Positions 1 to 8,190 are shown, numbered from the stretch's first letter. The stretch: DNA of 48,752 bases from Cytophagaceae bacterium (GCA_027487695.1 JAIYDB010000077.1:1-48752), one strand, 5' to 3'. Translations and numbers: made by a program. The notes: generated by a model not told the origin, from the sequence alone.

Positions 1-863
1 ATTTGCTCATGGCTCCAATCAAAAACGTAATCTCTATTCAAACCACCATCGGTAGGCATAGACTTATCTTTTGGCGTAAGTTCAGCCTTTCCACGCATAC
101 TGTATTGGGTGTACTCATTCAAGGTCCATAAACGACCTACGTTAGCACCAAAACCAATGATAGTAGCTAGAATCAAAAATCCAGCAGTTTTAAATACTAC
201 TGAGAACTTCTTTTCTTTGATGGCAAAAACCAATTCAGATACCGCCATTATAGCTACAATAAAAGCAGTGTAGTACGTAATTTGATAGTGACCACTCTTA
301 ATTTGCATTGCAATACTTAAGGACGCTAACACAAAGCCCCATAACCACTTCTTATTCATCAAAAGGTTAATGCTACCTAGAATTAGCGGTGCATAAACCA
401 TAGCTCTTAATTTAGAATTGTGGCCTGCCTCTAACGAAATAAAATTGAAGCTAAAGAAGGTAAATGCTATGGCGCCCACTGCCGCCACATAAGGCTTTAC
501 ATTGAAACAAAGTAAAGTGATATAATAGCAAACAAGGGAAAGGAAAACAATACTGATAGGATAGGGAAAGCCTCCCATCAATATTTTATCGAAGATGTCT
601 AGAACATCGCCAGTAAAAATGGTTGATACCGTATAGGTTGGCATACCACCAAACATAGAGTTGGTCCATAGAGGTTCTTCATCATATTGGGCTCTGTGCT
701 CATAAACGGCCGAACTTGCACCTGCCCATTGAATGGAATCTGATTGCCTAATTACTTTGCCTCCGCCAAGGGCATCTGAAAAGTAAAGGAACACAATGGC
801 ATAAAACAAGGCCACAACAATTAGGTGTGGCAATACTTGTGTTTTAAAGTCTATTTTTTTCAT
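1..863 (-). CDS. YfhO-family membrane protein, N-terminal part (gene runs off the window)
   Basis: The frame starts with ATG at 863 and stays open to base 1, giving the first 287 residues (MKKIDFKTQVLPH...). It shows a first membrane segment near residues 13-29, a loop with EPLWTNSMFGGMPTY, then a run of hydrophobic helices. That loop and topology are typical of the large YfhO-type proteins of Bacteroidota, usually 800 residues or more, which are polytopic membrane proteins thought to act in glycosyl transfer to envelope polymers. The C-terminal part is missing only because the window ends. It lies 34 bases downstream of gldB on the same strand. A TACTTTTG box at 884-891 (minus) could give it a separate start of transcription, but no -33 element was found. 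Family call fairly safe; substrate unknown. Confidence 0.7.
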   Translation of the reverse strand, partial: MKKIDFKTQVLPHLIVVALFYAIVFLYFSDALGGGKVIRQSDSIQWAGASSAVYEHRAQYDEEPLWTNSMFGGMPTYTVSTIFTGDVLDIFDKILMGGFPYPISIVFLSLVCYYITLLCFNVKPYVAAVGAIAFTFFSFNFISLEAGHNSKLRAMVYAPLILGSINLLMNKKWLWGFVLASLSIAMQIKSGHYQITYYTAFIVAIMAVSELVFAIKEKKFSVVFKTAGFLILATIIGFGANVGRLWTLNEYTQYSMRGKAELTPKDKSMPTDGGLNRDYVFDWSHEQ

Positions 864-897
864 AGAAATTTTGGTATTCTGCTCAAAAGTAAGTGCT

Positions 898-1923
898 TTA
901 TTCCGGACGATACTTGCTTTCCGTAAAAATTTGGTTGGCGTTGGTATTTTCTAGTATTTCTTTCATTGAAAGTTCTGGATGTTCTTTGGCGTAGGCTTGC
1001 ACAATTCTCCAGCCTAGGTAACGACCAATTCGGCCAGGGCATTTCTGACCTATTTCGTTTACTTTAGGGCGTTCGCCAATAAAGCGGGTAACTTCCATGT
1101 TATTGGTTTCAAAGAATAGTTTGCGTTTTACAAAGTAACCCCAGATAATATCTAGGTGGTCTTCAACTTCCTTCATTTCTGTTGGCGAATAGCCAATGAT
1201 TAAGCTATCAGGAGTACACGGAAGAATGTTTTCCATAAAGTAATAGGTTTTACCCCATTGTATCATACTGGCTAAGAGCGTGTTATCGTCATCATCAATA
1301 TCAACGTAGTTTTTGCTCTGCGCCAAAATAATTGATGGCACAATGTTCTGTGGCTTCATTCTGGACTGAATATACATTGGCGTTTGGGCTGCACTCATTT
1401 GATAGTGCCCTTTACCTCCTAAAAAAGCATCTAAACCCAATACAATCATTGAATCGGTTACTACCAAATCAGTTCCAAAACCAGATACTAGTGTATATAA
1501 ATCAGGAACCTTAGTTTCTGGGTAATAATGTAATAAGTAATCGTAAGCAGTATTAAGGTTTTTAGAAATGCCCTCTAAATTGCCAAACTCCTTCTGAACA
1601 TCTTGATTAAGCGTATCCATAAACTTGGAGGTGCTTAACTTCAGCAATTGCCCTATCATAATACTATCATGAGGGAACCTGCTTCGCATTAAAAACATTT
1701 CTGAAAATACTGGGTAGGCATCCACTGCCTTTTTCATGCTTGCAGTATCTTTAGATGCAAATAATGATTGTTCCCAACGAACTATTTTAATAGCAGCTTT
1801 ACTGGCAACTTCTGGTGCTTTGCGGCAAGTACTGGTTTCTGTACATCCTGAAATACTTGAAAGCACCAAAACAAGCACTATCAACTTGCCAAGTCCGATT
1901 GAAATTTCTGATTTATAACGCAT
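898..1923 (-). CDS. gldB: Gliding motility lipoprotein GldB
   Basis: 341 residues. The N-terminus has a hydrophobic segment ending in SISGC (Cys27), a lipobox, so the mature protein should be a lipoprotein. The core has family features: RFPHDS near residue 82, a DYLLHYYPET segment, LYTLVSGFGTDLVV, and GLDAFLGGKGHY followed by YIQSRM. GldB is one of the Gld proteins needed for gliding and for the type IX secretion-linked motility machinery in Flavobacterium. The gene lies between rng and a YfhO-type gene on the same strand; no other gld gene is in the window, so the rest of the machinery is elsewhere. A 12-bp hairpin sits just upstream, after rng. Name rests on recognised motifs. Confidence 0.85.
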   Translation of the reverse strand: MRYKSEISIGLGKLIVLVLVLSSISGCTETSTCRKAPEVASKAAIKIVRWEQSLFASKDTASMKKAVDAYPVFSEMFLMRSRFPHDSIMIGQLLKLSTSKFMDTLNQDVQKEFGNLEGISKNLNTAYDYLLHYYPETKVPDLYTLVSGFGTDLVVTDSMIVLGLDAFLGGKGHYQMSAAQTPMYIQSRMKPQNIVPSIILAQSKNYVDIDDDDNTLLASMIQWGKTYYFMENILPCTPDSLIIGYSPTEMKEVEDHLDIIWGYFVKRKLFFETNNMEVTRFIGERPKVNEIGQKCPGRIGRYLGWRIVQAYAKEHPELSMKEILENTNANQIFTESKYRPE

Positions 1924-1938
1924 ATTCTGAATAACGAA

Positions 1939-1967
1939 AGCCCCTTCTAAAATTGTTAGAAGGGGCT
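1939..1967 (-). terminator. Perfect 12-bp hairpin between rng and gldB
   Basis: AGCCCCTTCTAA (1939-1950) pairs fully with 1956-1967 across a 5-base loop. It follows the rng stop codon on the minus strand and precedes the gldB start by 15 bases. In the minus direction only three T residues follow the stem, so it is a weak terminator or a processing/stability hairpin. Because no promoter is seen for gldB, partial read-through from rng is likely. Confidence 0.6.
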
Positions 1968-1973
1968 AATGAT

Positions 1974-3536
1974 TTAATTTTTTTCTAGGTCAATTACTGC
2001 ACCTGATTTAGATAGGAAACGGAAATCGGTTATTCCGAGCGAACTATCTATTTGAAGGGTAATCCATTGCTTGTATTTCCACCACCATTCCATTTGCCTG
2101 CTAATTAAGCCTTTAGTGAAATAGGCGTGCAAATAAGGGTGTAATTGAATATTTAAACCTTTTTGGTTTTGCTTTACTAACACAAATTCTATTGATTGCT
2201 CAATTTGATCTGTAACTAGAATAGAAGCCTGAATAGCTCCAGAACCGTGGCAAGTAGGACAAACTTCGCTGGTTACAACATTAGTTTCTGGTCTTACTCT
2301 TTCACGGGTAATTTGCATTAGACCAAATTTAGTGAGTGGCAATACACTGTGTTTTGCACGTTCATCTTTCATTTCGTCTTTCATCTTATCATAGATCAAT
2401 CGCTTGTTATCAGACTTGCGTTGATCAATGAAATCGACTATAACAATACCGCCCATATCGCGAAGGCGCAATTGCCTTGCAACTTCTCTGGCAGCTTCAG
2501 AATTTACTTGAAGGTTATATCCTTCTTGGTCTTCTGCATTGCGTTTGCTGCTACTTCCGCTATTTACATCAATAGAATGTAGTGCTTCCGTATGCTCAAT
2601 TACAATATAACCACCGCCTGGCAACGATACTGTTTTTCCGAAAAGACTTTTTATTTGCTTTTCAACAGCATATTGTTCAAACAGTTTATTCTTGCCATTA
2701 TAAAGACGTACGATACCTTCCTTTTCAGGAGCAATAGTGGTTACATATTGCTTTATTTCATCGTAAGCTTCCTTCTGATCAACCAAAATGGTTTCAAAAT
2801 CGGCATTAAGCATATCGCGCAGTAAACTGCCTCTTCTGCTTAGTTCACCAATTACGATATCGCGCGGGCGGGCAAGCTTTAGCTTTTCCATGCCAGCATC
2901 CCACTTGGCAATCATATTAAGTAGGTCTTGTTCTATTTCTTCCGTTTCCTGGCCTTCGGCAGCAGTACGGATAATTACACCAAAATTGGCTGGCTTTAAG
3001 GCTTTTACAATTCTGGTGAGGCGCTGGCGCTCTTCTTTATTTACGACGCGTTTACTAATATTAATGCTTTCAGAAAAAGGCACTAAAATAAGGAACCTAC
3101 CTGCTAAGGAAATCTCGCAGCTTAGGCGGGGTCCTTTGGTACTAATTGCTTCTTTGGTAACCTGAACAAGGGCATAAGAATTTTTATTGAAAACGTCGGT
3201 CATTTTACCGAGTTTATCAATTGGTTTCTCTAGTTGAAAACCATCAAGTCGGCCATTGTCTTGTTTGCCGGTTTGAAGATTTTTAACAAACTTATTCATT
3301 GAAGGGATATTAGGTCCCAGATCTAGGTAATGTAAAAACCCATCTCTTTCGTGCCCAATATCTACAAAGGCAGCGTTCATACTGGTATCGACTTTGCGAA
3401 CAATACCTAGATAGATATCGCCGACTTTAAATCGAACAGCATTTTCTTCCTGATGGTATTCCACCAGGCGTTTGTCGTCTAGAAGAGCAATACGATCGCC
3501 AGTTGGTGTGCAACTTAGTAGTAGTTCGTAGCTCAA
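1974..3536 (-). CDS. rng: Ribonuclease G/E family endoribonuclease
   Basis: 520 residues, near the length of RNase G (E. coli about 490). The N-terminus (ELLLSCTPTGDRIALLDD) leads into an S1-like RNA-binding domain (about 35-130) with an insertion at about 75-112. The catalytic domain holds the metal-binding aspartates D323 (SIDVNSG) and D368 (VIVDFIDQRK), and the CPTC zinc-link motif with C426 and C429 follows, so all key residues are present. The C-terminal scaffold of RNase E is absent. The enzyme cleaves single-stranded RNA during rRNA maturation and mRNA decay. The start is a TTG at 3536: the conserved N-terminus begins there and no ATG precedes it. Cytoplasmic. Confidence 0.93.
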   Translation of the reverse strand: MSYELLLSCTPTGDRIALLDDKRLVEYHQEENAVRFKVGDIYLGIVRKVDTSMNAAFVDIGHERDGFLHYLDLGPNIPSMNKFVKNLQTGKQDNGRLDGFQLEKPIDKLGKMTDVFNKNSYALVQVTKEAISTKGPRLSCEISLAGRFLILVPFSESINISKRVVNKEERQRLTRIVKALKPANFGVIIRTAAEGQETEEIEQDLLNMIAKWDAGMEKLKLARPRDIVIGELSRRGSLLRDMLNADFETILVDQKEAYDEIKQYVTTIAPEKEGIVRLYNGKNKLFEQYAVEKQIKSLFGKTVSLPGGGYIVIEHTEALHSIDVNSGSSSKRNAEDQEGYNLQVNSEAAREVARQLRLRDMGGIVIVDFIDQRKSDNKRLIYDKMKDEMKDERAKHSVLPLTKFGLMQITRERVRPETNVVTSEVCPTCHGSGAIQASILVTDQIEQSIEFVLVKQNQKGLNIQLHPYLHAYFTKGLISRQMEWWWKYKQWITLQIDSSLGITDFRFLSKSGAVIDLEKN

Positions 3537-3586
3537 CAGTTTAAATGTTTTGAGTGAATTAGAGTAATTGAAATAAAATAAAGATA

Positions 3587-3612
3587 ACCCGAAAGAAAAT
3601 TTTCTTTCGGGT
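3587..3612 (-). terminator. 26-base perfect palindrome, probable terminator after the COX24-like gene
   Basis: ACCCGAAAGAAAA is followed directly by its exact reverse complement. Read on the minus strand it is downstream of the 29-residue gene and followed by a T-rich run (TTATCTTTATTTTATTTC), as expected for intrinsic termination before rng. Confidence 0.6.
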
Positions 3613-3622
3613 ATCAGTATCT

Positions 3623-3653
3623 TAATTACTGACTTCGTAAAGTCAGATAATTA
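3623..3653 (-). terminator. Second hairpin directly abutting the COX24-like stop codon
   Basis: CTGACTT (3629-3635) and AAGTCAG (3640-3646) pair across a 4-base loop CGTA. The flanking TAATTA copies extend the stem with one bulged base. It begins one base after the stop codon of the 29-residue gene, in tandem with the palindrome at 3587-3612. No T run follows, so it may protect the mRNA 3' end rather than terminate. Confidence 0.45.
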
Positions 3654-3743
3654 CTACTTCTTCTTATGACGGTTTTTTCTTAAGCGCTTCTTACGCTTGT
3701 GAGTGGCAATTTTATGGCGCTTTCTTTTCTTTCCGCAAGGCAT
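3654..3743 (-). CDS. 29-residue AURKAIP1/COX24-domain (mS38-like) basic protein
   Basis: The frame from ATG at 3743 encodes a 29-residue protein that begins MPCGKKRKRHKIATHKRKKR and ends in three lysines. More than half the residues are Lys, Arg or His. This matches the very short AURKAIP1/COX24-domain proteins annotated across Bacteroidota, related to mitochondrial small-subunit protein mS38 and to actinobacterial bS22. By analogy it should bind rRNA on the small ribosomal subunit; that is inference from family and composition. It lies alone between the TPR gene and rng, followed by two hairpins, which suggests a short abundant transcript. Most gene finders miss it because of its size. Confidence 0.85.
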   Translation of the reverse strand: MPCGKKRKRHKIATHKRKKRLRKNRHKKK

Positions 3744-3803
3744 GATGCTTATTGTACGGTTTAGGGTGATTTGAAATTGATAAGTATTAACAAACCATAT
3801 CTG

Positions 3804-4661
3804 TTAGTTACCTTGTAAATCGGCTATCCGATCAGCAATGGTAGCTTTGGCAGTAGGGTCAGTATTTAATTCTGATGCCTTTTTATAGGCTGTTATTGCT
3901 TCAGTAGGTTTCTTTAAAGCTGCCAAGCATTCTGCCTGATAGAAATAATATCTACTATCTGAAGGGTTAATAGCAATTAGCTGATCAAAACGGGCTAAAG
4001 CTTTATCGTACTGTTGGCTTCGTATACTTAAAGTACCTAAGCTGTAAAGCGCTAGCTCGTTTTTTGGCTCAACTGCTAACACTTCTCTCAAAAGACCAAT
4101 ACCTTTCATAGGTGTTGGGCTTTCTACATAAGTAAGTGCCAGCTTTGTTTTCGCCGAAAGCGATTTGCTTAAATCAAAAGCCTTAATTAAAAGCTCTTGA
4201 CTTTTAGAAAGTAAACCTTGGCGCTTGGCTTCGTCAAAAGCCAATGAATACGCTTCATAATAAGTTTCCCCCGCCAGTTCAAACGCCGAACCAGTTTGTA
4301 GTAAACCAGCCCTTTGTTCTAAATAAGCAGCAGCAGAATCGTATTTGGTATTTGCCTTGAACAAGTCTGCAAGTGCAAGCAATGCTTTGCCCTTTTCAGT
4401 ATTGTTACCTTTAGAAGCAGAAGTTTTTAATTCAGTGATTTGCTTTATAACAGTTGGGCTTAGCTCAACTTTATGCAGCGTATCTGAATTAGCATCCTTA
4501 CTTTCTGAAGGGGTGGCAGCAACTGAGGTTGGTTCAGCCGCAGGTTTACCAGAATTTTCAGCTTCTTTTTTAACAACACCTTTCGGCAAAACAAATAGAA
4601 CTCCAACAGCCACTACTGCAGCTAAGATAAGAACTATTTGTTTTGTGTTAAGTGCTTTCAA
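3804..4661 (-). CDS. Membrane-anchored tetratricopeptide repeat protein
   Basis: 285 residues. One membrane segment (about 9-25) is followed by a Ser/Ala/Glu-rich linker (to about 65) and then helical repeats. The clearest TPR units are ALYSLGTLSIRSQQYDKALARF and RYYFYQAECLAALKKPTEAITAY near residues 205-270. The topology puts the repeats in the periplasm, anchored by the N-terminus, where they would serve as a protein-binding scaffold; no partner can be named. The start is TTG at 4661, since no in-frame ATG exists upstream before the HU stop codon. It begins 14 bases after the HU gene, so the two probably share the HU promoter. Confidence 0.7.
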   Translation of the reverse strand: MKALNTKQIVLILAAVVAVGVLFVLPKGVVKKEAENSGKPAAEPTSVAATPSESKDANSDTLHKVELSPTVIKQITELKTSASKGNNTEKGKALLALADLFKANTKYDSAAAYLEQRAGLLQTGSAFELAGETYYEAYSLAFDEAKRQGLLSKSQELLIKAFDLSKSLSAKTKLALTYVESPTPMKGIGLLREVLAVEPKNELALYSLGTLSIRSQQYDKALARFDQLIAINPSDSRYYFYQAECLAALKKPTEAITAYKKASELNTDPTAKATIADRIADLQGN

Positions 4662-4675
4662 AATGCTGTAAAAGA

Positions 4676-4972
4676 CTACTTCTTGTTAAGCGTTTTGCTT
4701 GACTTTATTTTTTGAACAAATTGTTTGCTCGGTTTGAAAGATGGTACAAAGTGCTCATCGATAATAATAGCAGTGTTCTTGCTAATATTACGTGCTACCT
4801 TTTGTGCTCTTTTCTTGTTAACGAAACTACCAAACCCTCTGACGTAGATGCTTTCGCCACGCTCCATCGAATCTTTGATAACATCAAAAAACTTTTCGAT
4901 AGCTATAGCAACGTCATTACGCTCTAAGCCTGTCTTTTCTGTAATTTCAGCAATAACCTCAGCTTTTGTCAC
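4676..4972 (-). CDS. HU/IHF-family DNA-binding protein
   Basis: 98 residues, the normal HU length. The N-terminal helices (TKAEVIAEITEKTGLERNDV) are followed by the family's VRGFGSF turn (about residues 44-50). The DNA-binding arm differs from the usual GRNP: it reads ARNISKNTAIIIDEHFVPSFKPS. The protein bends DNA as a dimer in the nucleoid. The start is GTG at 4972, giving the usual HU N-terminus (MTKAEV). A full consensus promoter lies 65-95 bases upstream and the leader contains a hairpin. Transcribed away from mutY. Which HU paralogue this is cannot be said. Confidence 0.9.
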   Translation of the reverse strand: MTKAEVIAEITEKTGLERNDVAIAIEKFFDVIKDSMERGESIYVRGFGSFVNKKRAQKVARNISKNTAIIIDEHFVPSFKPSKQFVQKIKSSKTLNKK

Positions 4973-5006
4973 TGTTTTAGAAGTATTTAGGTTTAAGAAA
5001 TATTTG

Positions 5007-5026
5007 CTGCACTTACTTTTGTGCAG
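5007..5026 (-). promoter_or_regulatory. Hairpin in the HU mRNA leader
   Basis: CTGCAC (5007-5012) and GTGCAG (5021-5026) form a 6-bp stem with an 8-base loop. Given the promoter at 5037-5066, transcription should start near 5030, so this hairpin would sit at the very 5' end of the HU transcript. It may stabilise the message or affect translation (inference). Confidence 0.4.
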
Positions 5027-5036
5027 AAACGGACTG

Positions 5037-5066
5037 CAAATGTAGGGGTTTCCACGCCTTTTACAA
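5037..5066 (-). promoter_or_regulatory. Bacteroidota sigma-A-type promoter of the HU gene
   Basis: Minus strand: TTG (5066-5064, preceded by more T residues), a 19-base spacer, then TACATTTG (5044-5037). This is an exact match to the Bacteroidota pattern TTG...TAnnTTTG with normal spacing. The predicted start of transcription is near 5030, leaving a leader of about 58 bases before the GTG start. Confidence 0.8.
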
Positions 5067-5094
5067 AAAACTGATTAAAAGAGACTTAAGTAAT

Positions 5095-6225
5095 TTGAAA
5101 AAAAATCTAAGAGAATTGCACTTTTCCAATACAATATTGCACTGGTTCAAGAAAAACAAGCGCAATTTACCTTGGAGAAATACCACTGACCCCTATAAAA
5201 TTTGGCTTTCAGAAATTATTCTTCAGCAAACAAGAGTAGCACAAGGACTGCCTTATTATGAAAAATTTGTCCATAACTATCCTGATATTAAAGCACTTGC
5301 CAATGCTGCTGACGATGATGTGCTTAGAGATTGGCAAGGTTTAGGCTATTATTCAAGAGCAAGAAATATGCATACCACCGCAAAATTTGTTGTTGAACAA
5401 TTAAACGGTCAATTTCCTGATAAATATATTGAGCTTTTAAAACTTAAAGGGATTGGTAGCTATACCGCAGCTGCAATTGCCTCATTTTCTAGCAATGAAG
5501 CCGTTGCCGTTTTAGATGGTAACGTTTTTAGGGTGTTGGCTAGGTACTTTGGTTTGGCACTTGATATATTAAGCAACGAAGGAAAAAAGCAATTTCAGGA
5601 ATTAGCCAATTCCCAACTCCCCCACGATAATGCTGCCGACCATAACCAGGCCATTATGGAATTTGGCGCCTTGCAATGCGTTCCAAAAAATCCTAATTGT
5701 TTGGCTTGCCCTTTGAAAGAAACTTGCATTGCTTTTGATCAAAAACAAGTGGATTCCCTACCCGTGAAGCTTAAAAAGTTAACTGTAAAGCATAGGTATT
5801 TATACTATTTCTTACCTATGTATAATAGTTCGCCAATTTTAATGATGCGCAAAAGAGGCAGTGGCGATGTATGGGAAGGCTTGTATGATATGCCTTGTGT
5901 TGAATCTGAAAAACCGTTGATAGAAGGTGCCCTGGTTAGCGAATTTTCAGAACGATTTTTAAATCCCAATCATCAGAAAGTACTTGAATTTGACAATTGC
6001 TTTATTCAATACAGTCCTGAATTAAAGCACCTACTTACCCATCAAAAGCTCTACATTAGATTTATAAATATTTCAGAACTTTTTTTTCCTGAGTTTAAGG
6101 ATTGGTGTTTAAAAAATGGCTATTTAGCATATCGTTTTGAAGAAGTTAGTAACTTGCCAAAACCTATAATCATTGCCAATTACTTGGCATCTAAATATTC
6201 AACTAATTCACTTTCAATAATTTAA
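5095..6225 (+). CDS. mutY: A/G-specific adenine DNA glycosylase MutY
   Basis: 376 residues. It removes adenine mispaired with 8-oxoguanine in base-excision repair. Visible features: catalytic Glu40 in LSEIILQQTRV, helix-hairpin-helix LKLKGIGSYTAAAIASF, catalytic Asp141 in VLDGNVFRVLARYF, and a complete [4Fe-4S] site C195-X6-C202-X2-C205-X5-C211. The C-terminal third is the NUDIX-like domain that reads 8-oxoG. The start is TTG at 5095; another in-frame TTG lies at 5116, and there is no ATG before the conserved WFKKNKRNLPWR. The gene is divergent from HU and is followed by ssb after 5 bases, so the two form a repair/replication operon. Confidence 0.95.
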   Translation: MKKNLRELHFSNTILHWFKKNKRNLPWRNTTDPYKIWLSEIILQQTRVAQGLPYYEKFVHNYPDIKALANAADDDVLRDWQGLGYYSRARNMHTTAKFVVEQLNGQFPDKYIELLKLKGIGSYTAAAIASFSSNEAVAVLDGNVFRVLARYFGLALDILSNEGKKQFQELANSQLPHDNAADHNQAIMEFGALQCVPKNPNCLACPLKETCIAFDQKQVDSLPVKLKKLTVKHRYLYYFLPMYNSSPILMMRKRGSGDVWEGLYDMPCVESEKPLIEGALVSEFSERFLNPNHQKVLEFDNCFIQYSPELKHLLTHQKLYIRFINISELFFPEFKDWCLKNGYLAYRFEEVSNLPKPIIIANYLASKYSTNSLSII

Positions 6226-6230
6226 AAACA

Positions 6231-6701
6231 ATGGCATCGTATAACAAAATCACTTTAATAGGTAACGTAGGTAACGATCCTATTTTCAAAACCACACCTA
6301 ATGGCAATAAGTTAGCTGAGTTTTCAATTGCATATAATGAAAACAGAGGAGGTGCTAACAGAGCAGATGAAAAACCAACTTGGTTTAGAGCAACCGTTTG
6401 GGGCGATAGAGCAGATACCATTAAGACCTATGTAACCAAGGGAACGCCTATTATGGTAGAAGGTAAACTATCAGTAAGTAATTATATAGGACAAGATGGT
6501 GTTCCAAGACAAGGTTTAGAAATTAGAGTGAGCGAATTTGTATTCTTAGGTGGCAAAGGCGATGGCACCTCAGGTTCAGAAAACGGTGGAGGTAATACCC
6601 AATACCCTTCTCGTCAGGGCGAAAATTCTCCAGAACCTATGAGCGGAGCACCAAATTCTTACACGAATAACAATGAAGCAGAAGACGACCTTCCATTTTA
6701 A
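6231..6701 (+). CDS. ssb: Single-stranded DNA-binding protein
   Basis: 156 residues. The OB fold occupies about residues 1-108, opening with MASYNKITLIGNVGNDP and containing TWFRATVWGDRA. It is followed by a Gly/Asn/Ser-rich flexible linker and the acidic tip EDDLPF, which recruits repair and replication partners. It coats single-stranded DNA as a tetramer during replication, recombination and repair. It lies 5 bases after mutY. No sign of truncation. Confidence 0.95.
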   Translation: MASYNKITLIGNVGNDPIFKTTPNGNKLAEFSIAYNENRGGANRADEKPTWFRATVWGDRADTIKTYVTKGTPIMVEGKLSVSNYIGQDGVPRQGLEIRVSEFVFLGGKGDGTSGSENGGGNTQYPSRQGENSPEPMSGAPNSYTNNNEAEDDLPF

Positions 6702-6775
6702 TGTAAAAAAGTTGTTGCTACTTTAGGCTGGTGTTACTACCAAGCTTTTCAATCCTAAAGCAAAATCCATTACCT

Positions 6776-7636
6776 ATGAAAAATATTTTAATAGGAGTTT
6801 CACTTTCTGCCCTTTTGTTTTCTTGCGGAGGCGAGAAAAAACATCAGGATAAAACTAACTCTGATACAACTTCAATAAATGCTGATACCAATGCACAAGC
6901 CACATCGGCCCAAGTGCAGCAAACAGTAGATTTTGTTGAAAACCTACCATCGCCATTGCATGTATCTCGTATCTTTAAAAAGAGCGGATTGAAATACGTG
7001 AGTGGTCTTACCAATAAGCCCGATGCAGTAAGCACTTACCAAAGCAACACTGGTAAAAGCTTGAACTTAGGTGTTTACAGTGCCGATTTGGCCTACACAT
7101 CGCTAAATAGTCAAACCCAAGAATCGGTTAAATACTTTAAAAGTATAAAAGGCATTTCCGATGGTTTAAATATGGGTTCCATATTTACCAATAATCAGCT
7201 TATTGATAGGTTTGAAAAAAACCTCGGTAATCAGGATTCTTTAATAAGAATAATGGCTGAATTGCAGATGGAAAGCGATATGCTTTTGAAAGAAACTCAG
7301 CGTTATGATGTAGTTTTCCTATCGTTTACAGGAGCTTGGATTGAAAGTATGTACCTGGCCTCTCAAATTAATGAAAAGCAGGCTAATCCAGAATTAGCCA
7401 AGAAAATGGCACAGCAAGCTGCCACTTTAAGTAAGCTTGTAAAACTACTAGATGGTTTCAAGACCGAAGTTTCAGTGCAAAATTTAATTGGTGAACTCAA
7501 CACGCTTCAAGCATCGTTAGATAAGTTAACAGAAGGCGATAAAGCAGCCACCGATCCTGCGTTTCAAAAGCACTTGAAGGAAGATTTTACACCTAAAATT
7601 GTTGCTTTACGCAAGCGTATTATTTCAGAAGCCTAG
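6776..7636 (+). CDS. Lipoprotein of unknown function
   Basis: 286 residues from ATG at 6776, which opens a clean lipoprotein signal (MKNILIGVSLSALLFSCGG, Cys17). The frame extends upstream to a GTG at 6731, but that would bury the signal peptide, so the ATG is preferred. After a Ser/Thr/Gln-rich linker (to about residue 55) the protein is mostly alpha-helical, with segments such as FVENLPSPLHVSRIFKKSGL and LNLGVYSADLAYTSLNSQ. I recognise it only as a conserved type of Bacteroidota lipoprotein. The site of action is the periplasm or outer membrane. It lies 74 bases after ssb and before another exported protein; co-transcription with ssb is possible. Confidence 0.7.
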   Translation: MKNILIGVSLSALLFSCGGEKKHQDKTNSDTTSINADTNAQATSAQVQQTVDFVENLPSPLHVSRIFKKSGLKYVSGLTNKPDAVSTYQSNTGKSLNLGVYSADLAYTSLNSQTQESVKYFKSIKGISDGLNMGSIFTNNQLIDRFEKNLGNQDSLIRIMAELQMESDMLLKETQRYDVVFLSFTGAWIESMYLASQINEKQANPELAKKMAQQAATLSKLVKLLDGFKTEVSVQNLIGELNTLQASLDKLTEGDKAATDPAFQKHLKEDFTPKIVALRKRIISEA

Positions 7637-7659
7637 GCATTAAACCATTGAAACATTTT

Positions 7660-8094
7660 ATGAAAGCATTCTACTACCTATCGCTTTTAGGCATTCTTAT
7701 AATGGGCAACTGTTATAATTCAAATGCCCAATGCGACGATAAAGAAACCAGAAAAAAAGTAAAAGCAGGCTTGAAAGAGTATGTTTTTGAAACCGCAAGC
7801 AGCAAACAATTCAATGCCTTCAGAGAGCCTAGGAAAGTAATTGATGCAACCTTTTCTGTTTATGCCGATGAGCAATACCGTGTGCTAAACCTTTGTGCAG
7901 GCTTTAAGCAAAAAGTAATTTTTTCTATTTACGATAGTAAAAAGAAATTGATCTACTCAAACGATAAAAACCCTACGGAAACTAGCTTTGACTTTAAAGC
8001 ACTAGAAACCGGCGATTATACCATCCGATTCAACTTTTCAGAAGAAAGCACCCCTACAGGTTGCGTATCGTTTGCTGTTGGGTATAAACTATAA
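7660..8094 (+). CDS. Small secreted protein of unknown function
   Basis: 144 residues from ATG at 7660. The frame extends to a TTG at 7648, but the ATG directly precedes a signal peptide (MKAFYYLSLLGILIMGNCYNSNAQ, cleavage after NAQ). The mature part is about 120 residues and looks beta-rich (KVIFSIYDSKKKLIYSNDK, GDYTIRFNF). It has three cysteines (in AQCDDKE, LNLCAGF and PTGCVSF). The pattern suggests a small periplasmic beta-sandwich; no family is recognised. The gene follows the lipoprotein by 23 bases and ends before a clear terminator, so the pair ends a transcript. Confidence 0.65.
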   Translation: MKAFYYLSLLGILIMGNCYNSNAQCDDKETRKKVKAGLKEYVFETASSKQFNAFREPRKVIDATFSVYADEQYRVLNLCAGFKQKVIFSIYDSKKKLIYSNDKNPTETSFDFKALETGDYTIRFNFSEESTPTGCVSFAVGYKL

Positions 8095-8125
8095 TTTGGC
8101 AGTTTGCTAAATGTTAACCTAATTT

Positions 8126-8157
8126 AAGTTCGGTACAGTAAGTGCCGAACTTTTTTA
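8126..8157 (+). terminator. Intrinsic terminator after the small secreted protein gene
   Basis: AAGTTCGG (8126-8133) pairs with CCGAACTT (8145-8152) and is followed by a T run to 8156. It ends the transcript before the prenyltransferase gene. Confidence 0.8.
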
Positions 8158-8190
8158 TTGGCAATTAGCCAATTACACCAACCCAAAACC

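Noticed and set aside
2788-3165. Plus-strand 125-residue frame inside rng
   Set aside because: It lies entirely within the conserved RNase G coding region and shows no own features.
5014-5021. TACTTTTG on the plus strand as a -7 box for mutY
   Set aside because: No TTG lies 17-23 bases upstream, and the box sits in the loop of the HU leader hairpin; chance match is likely.
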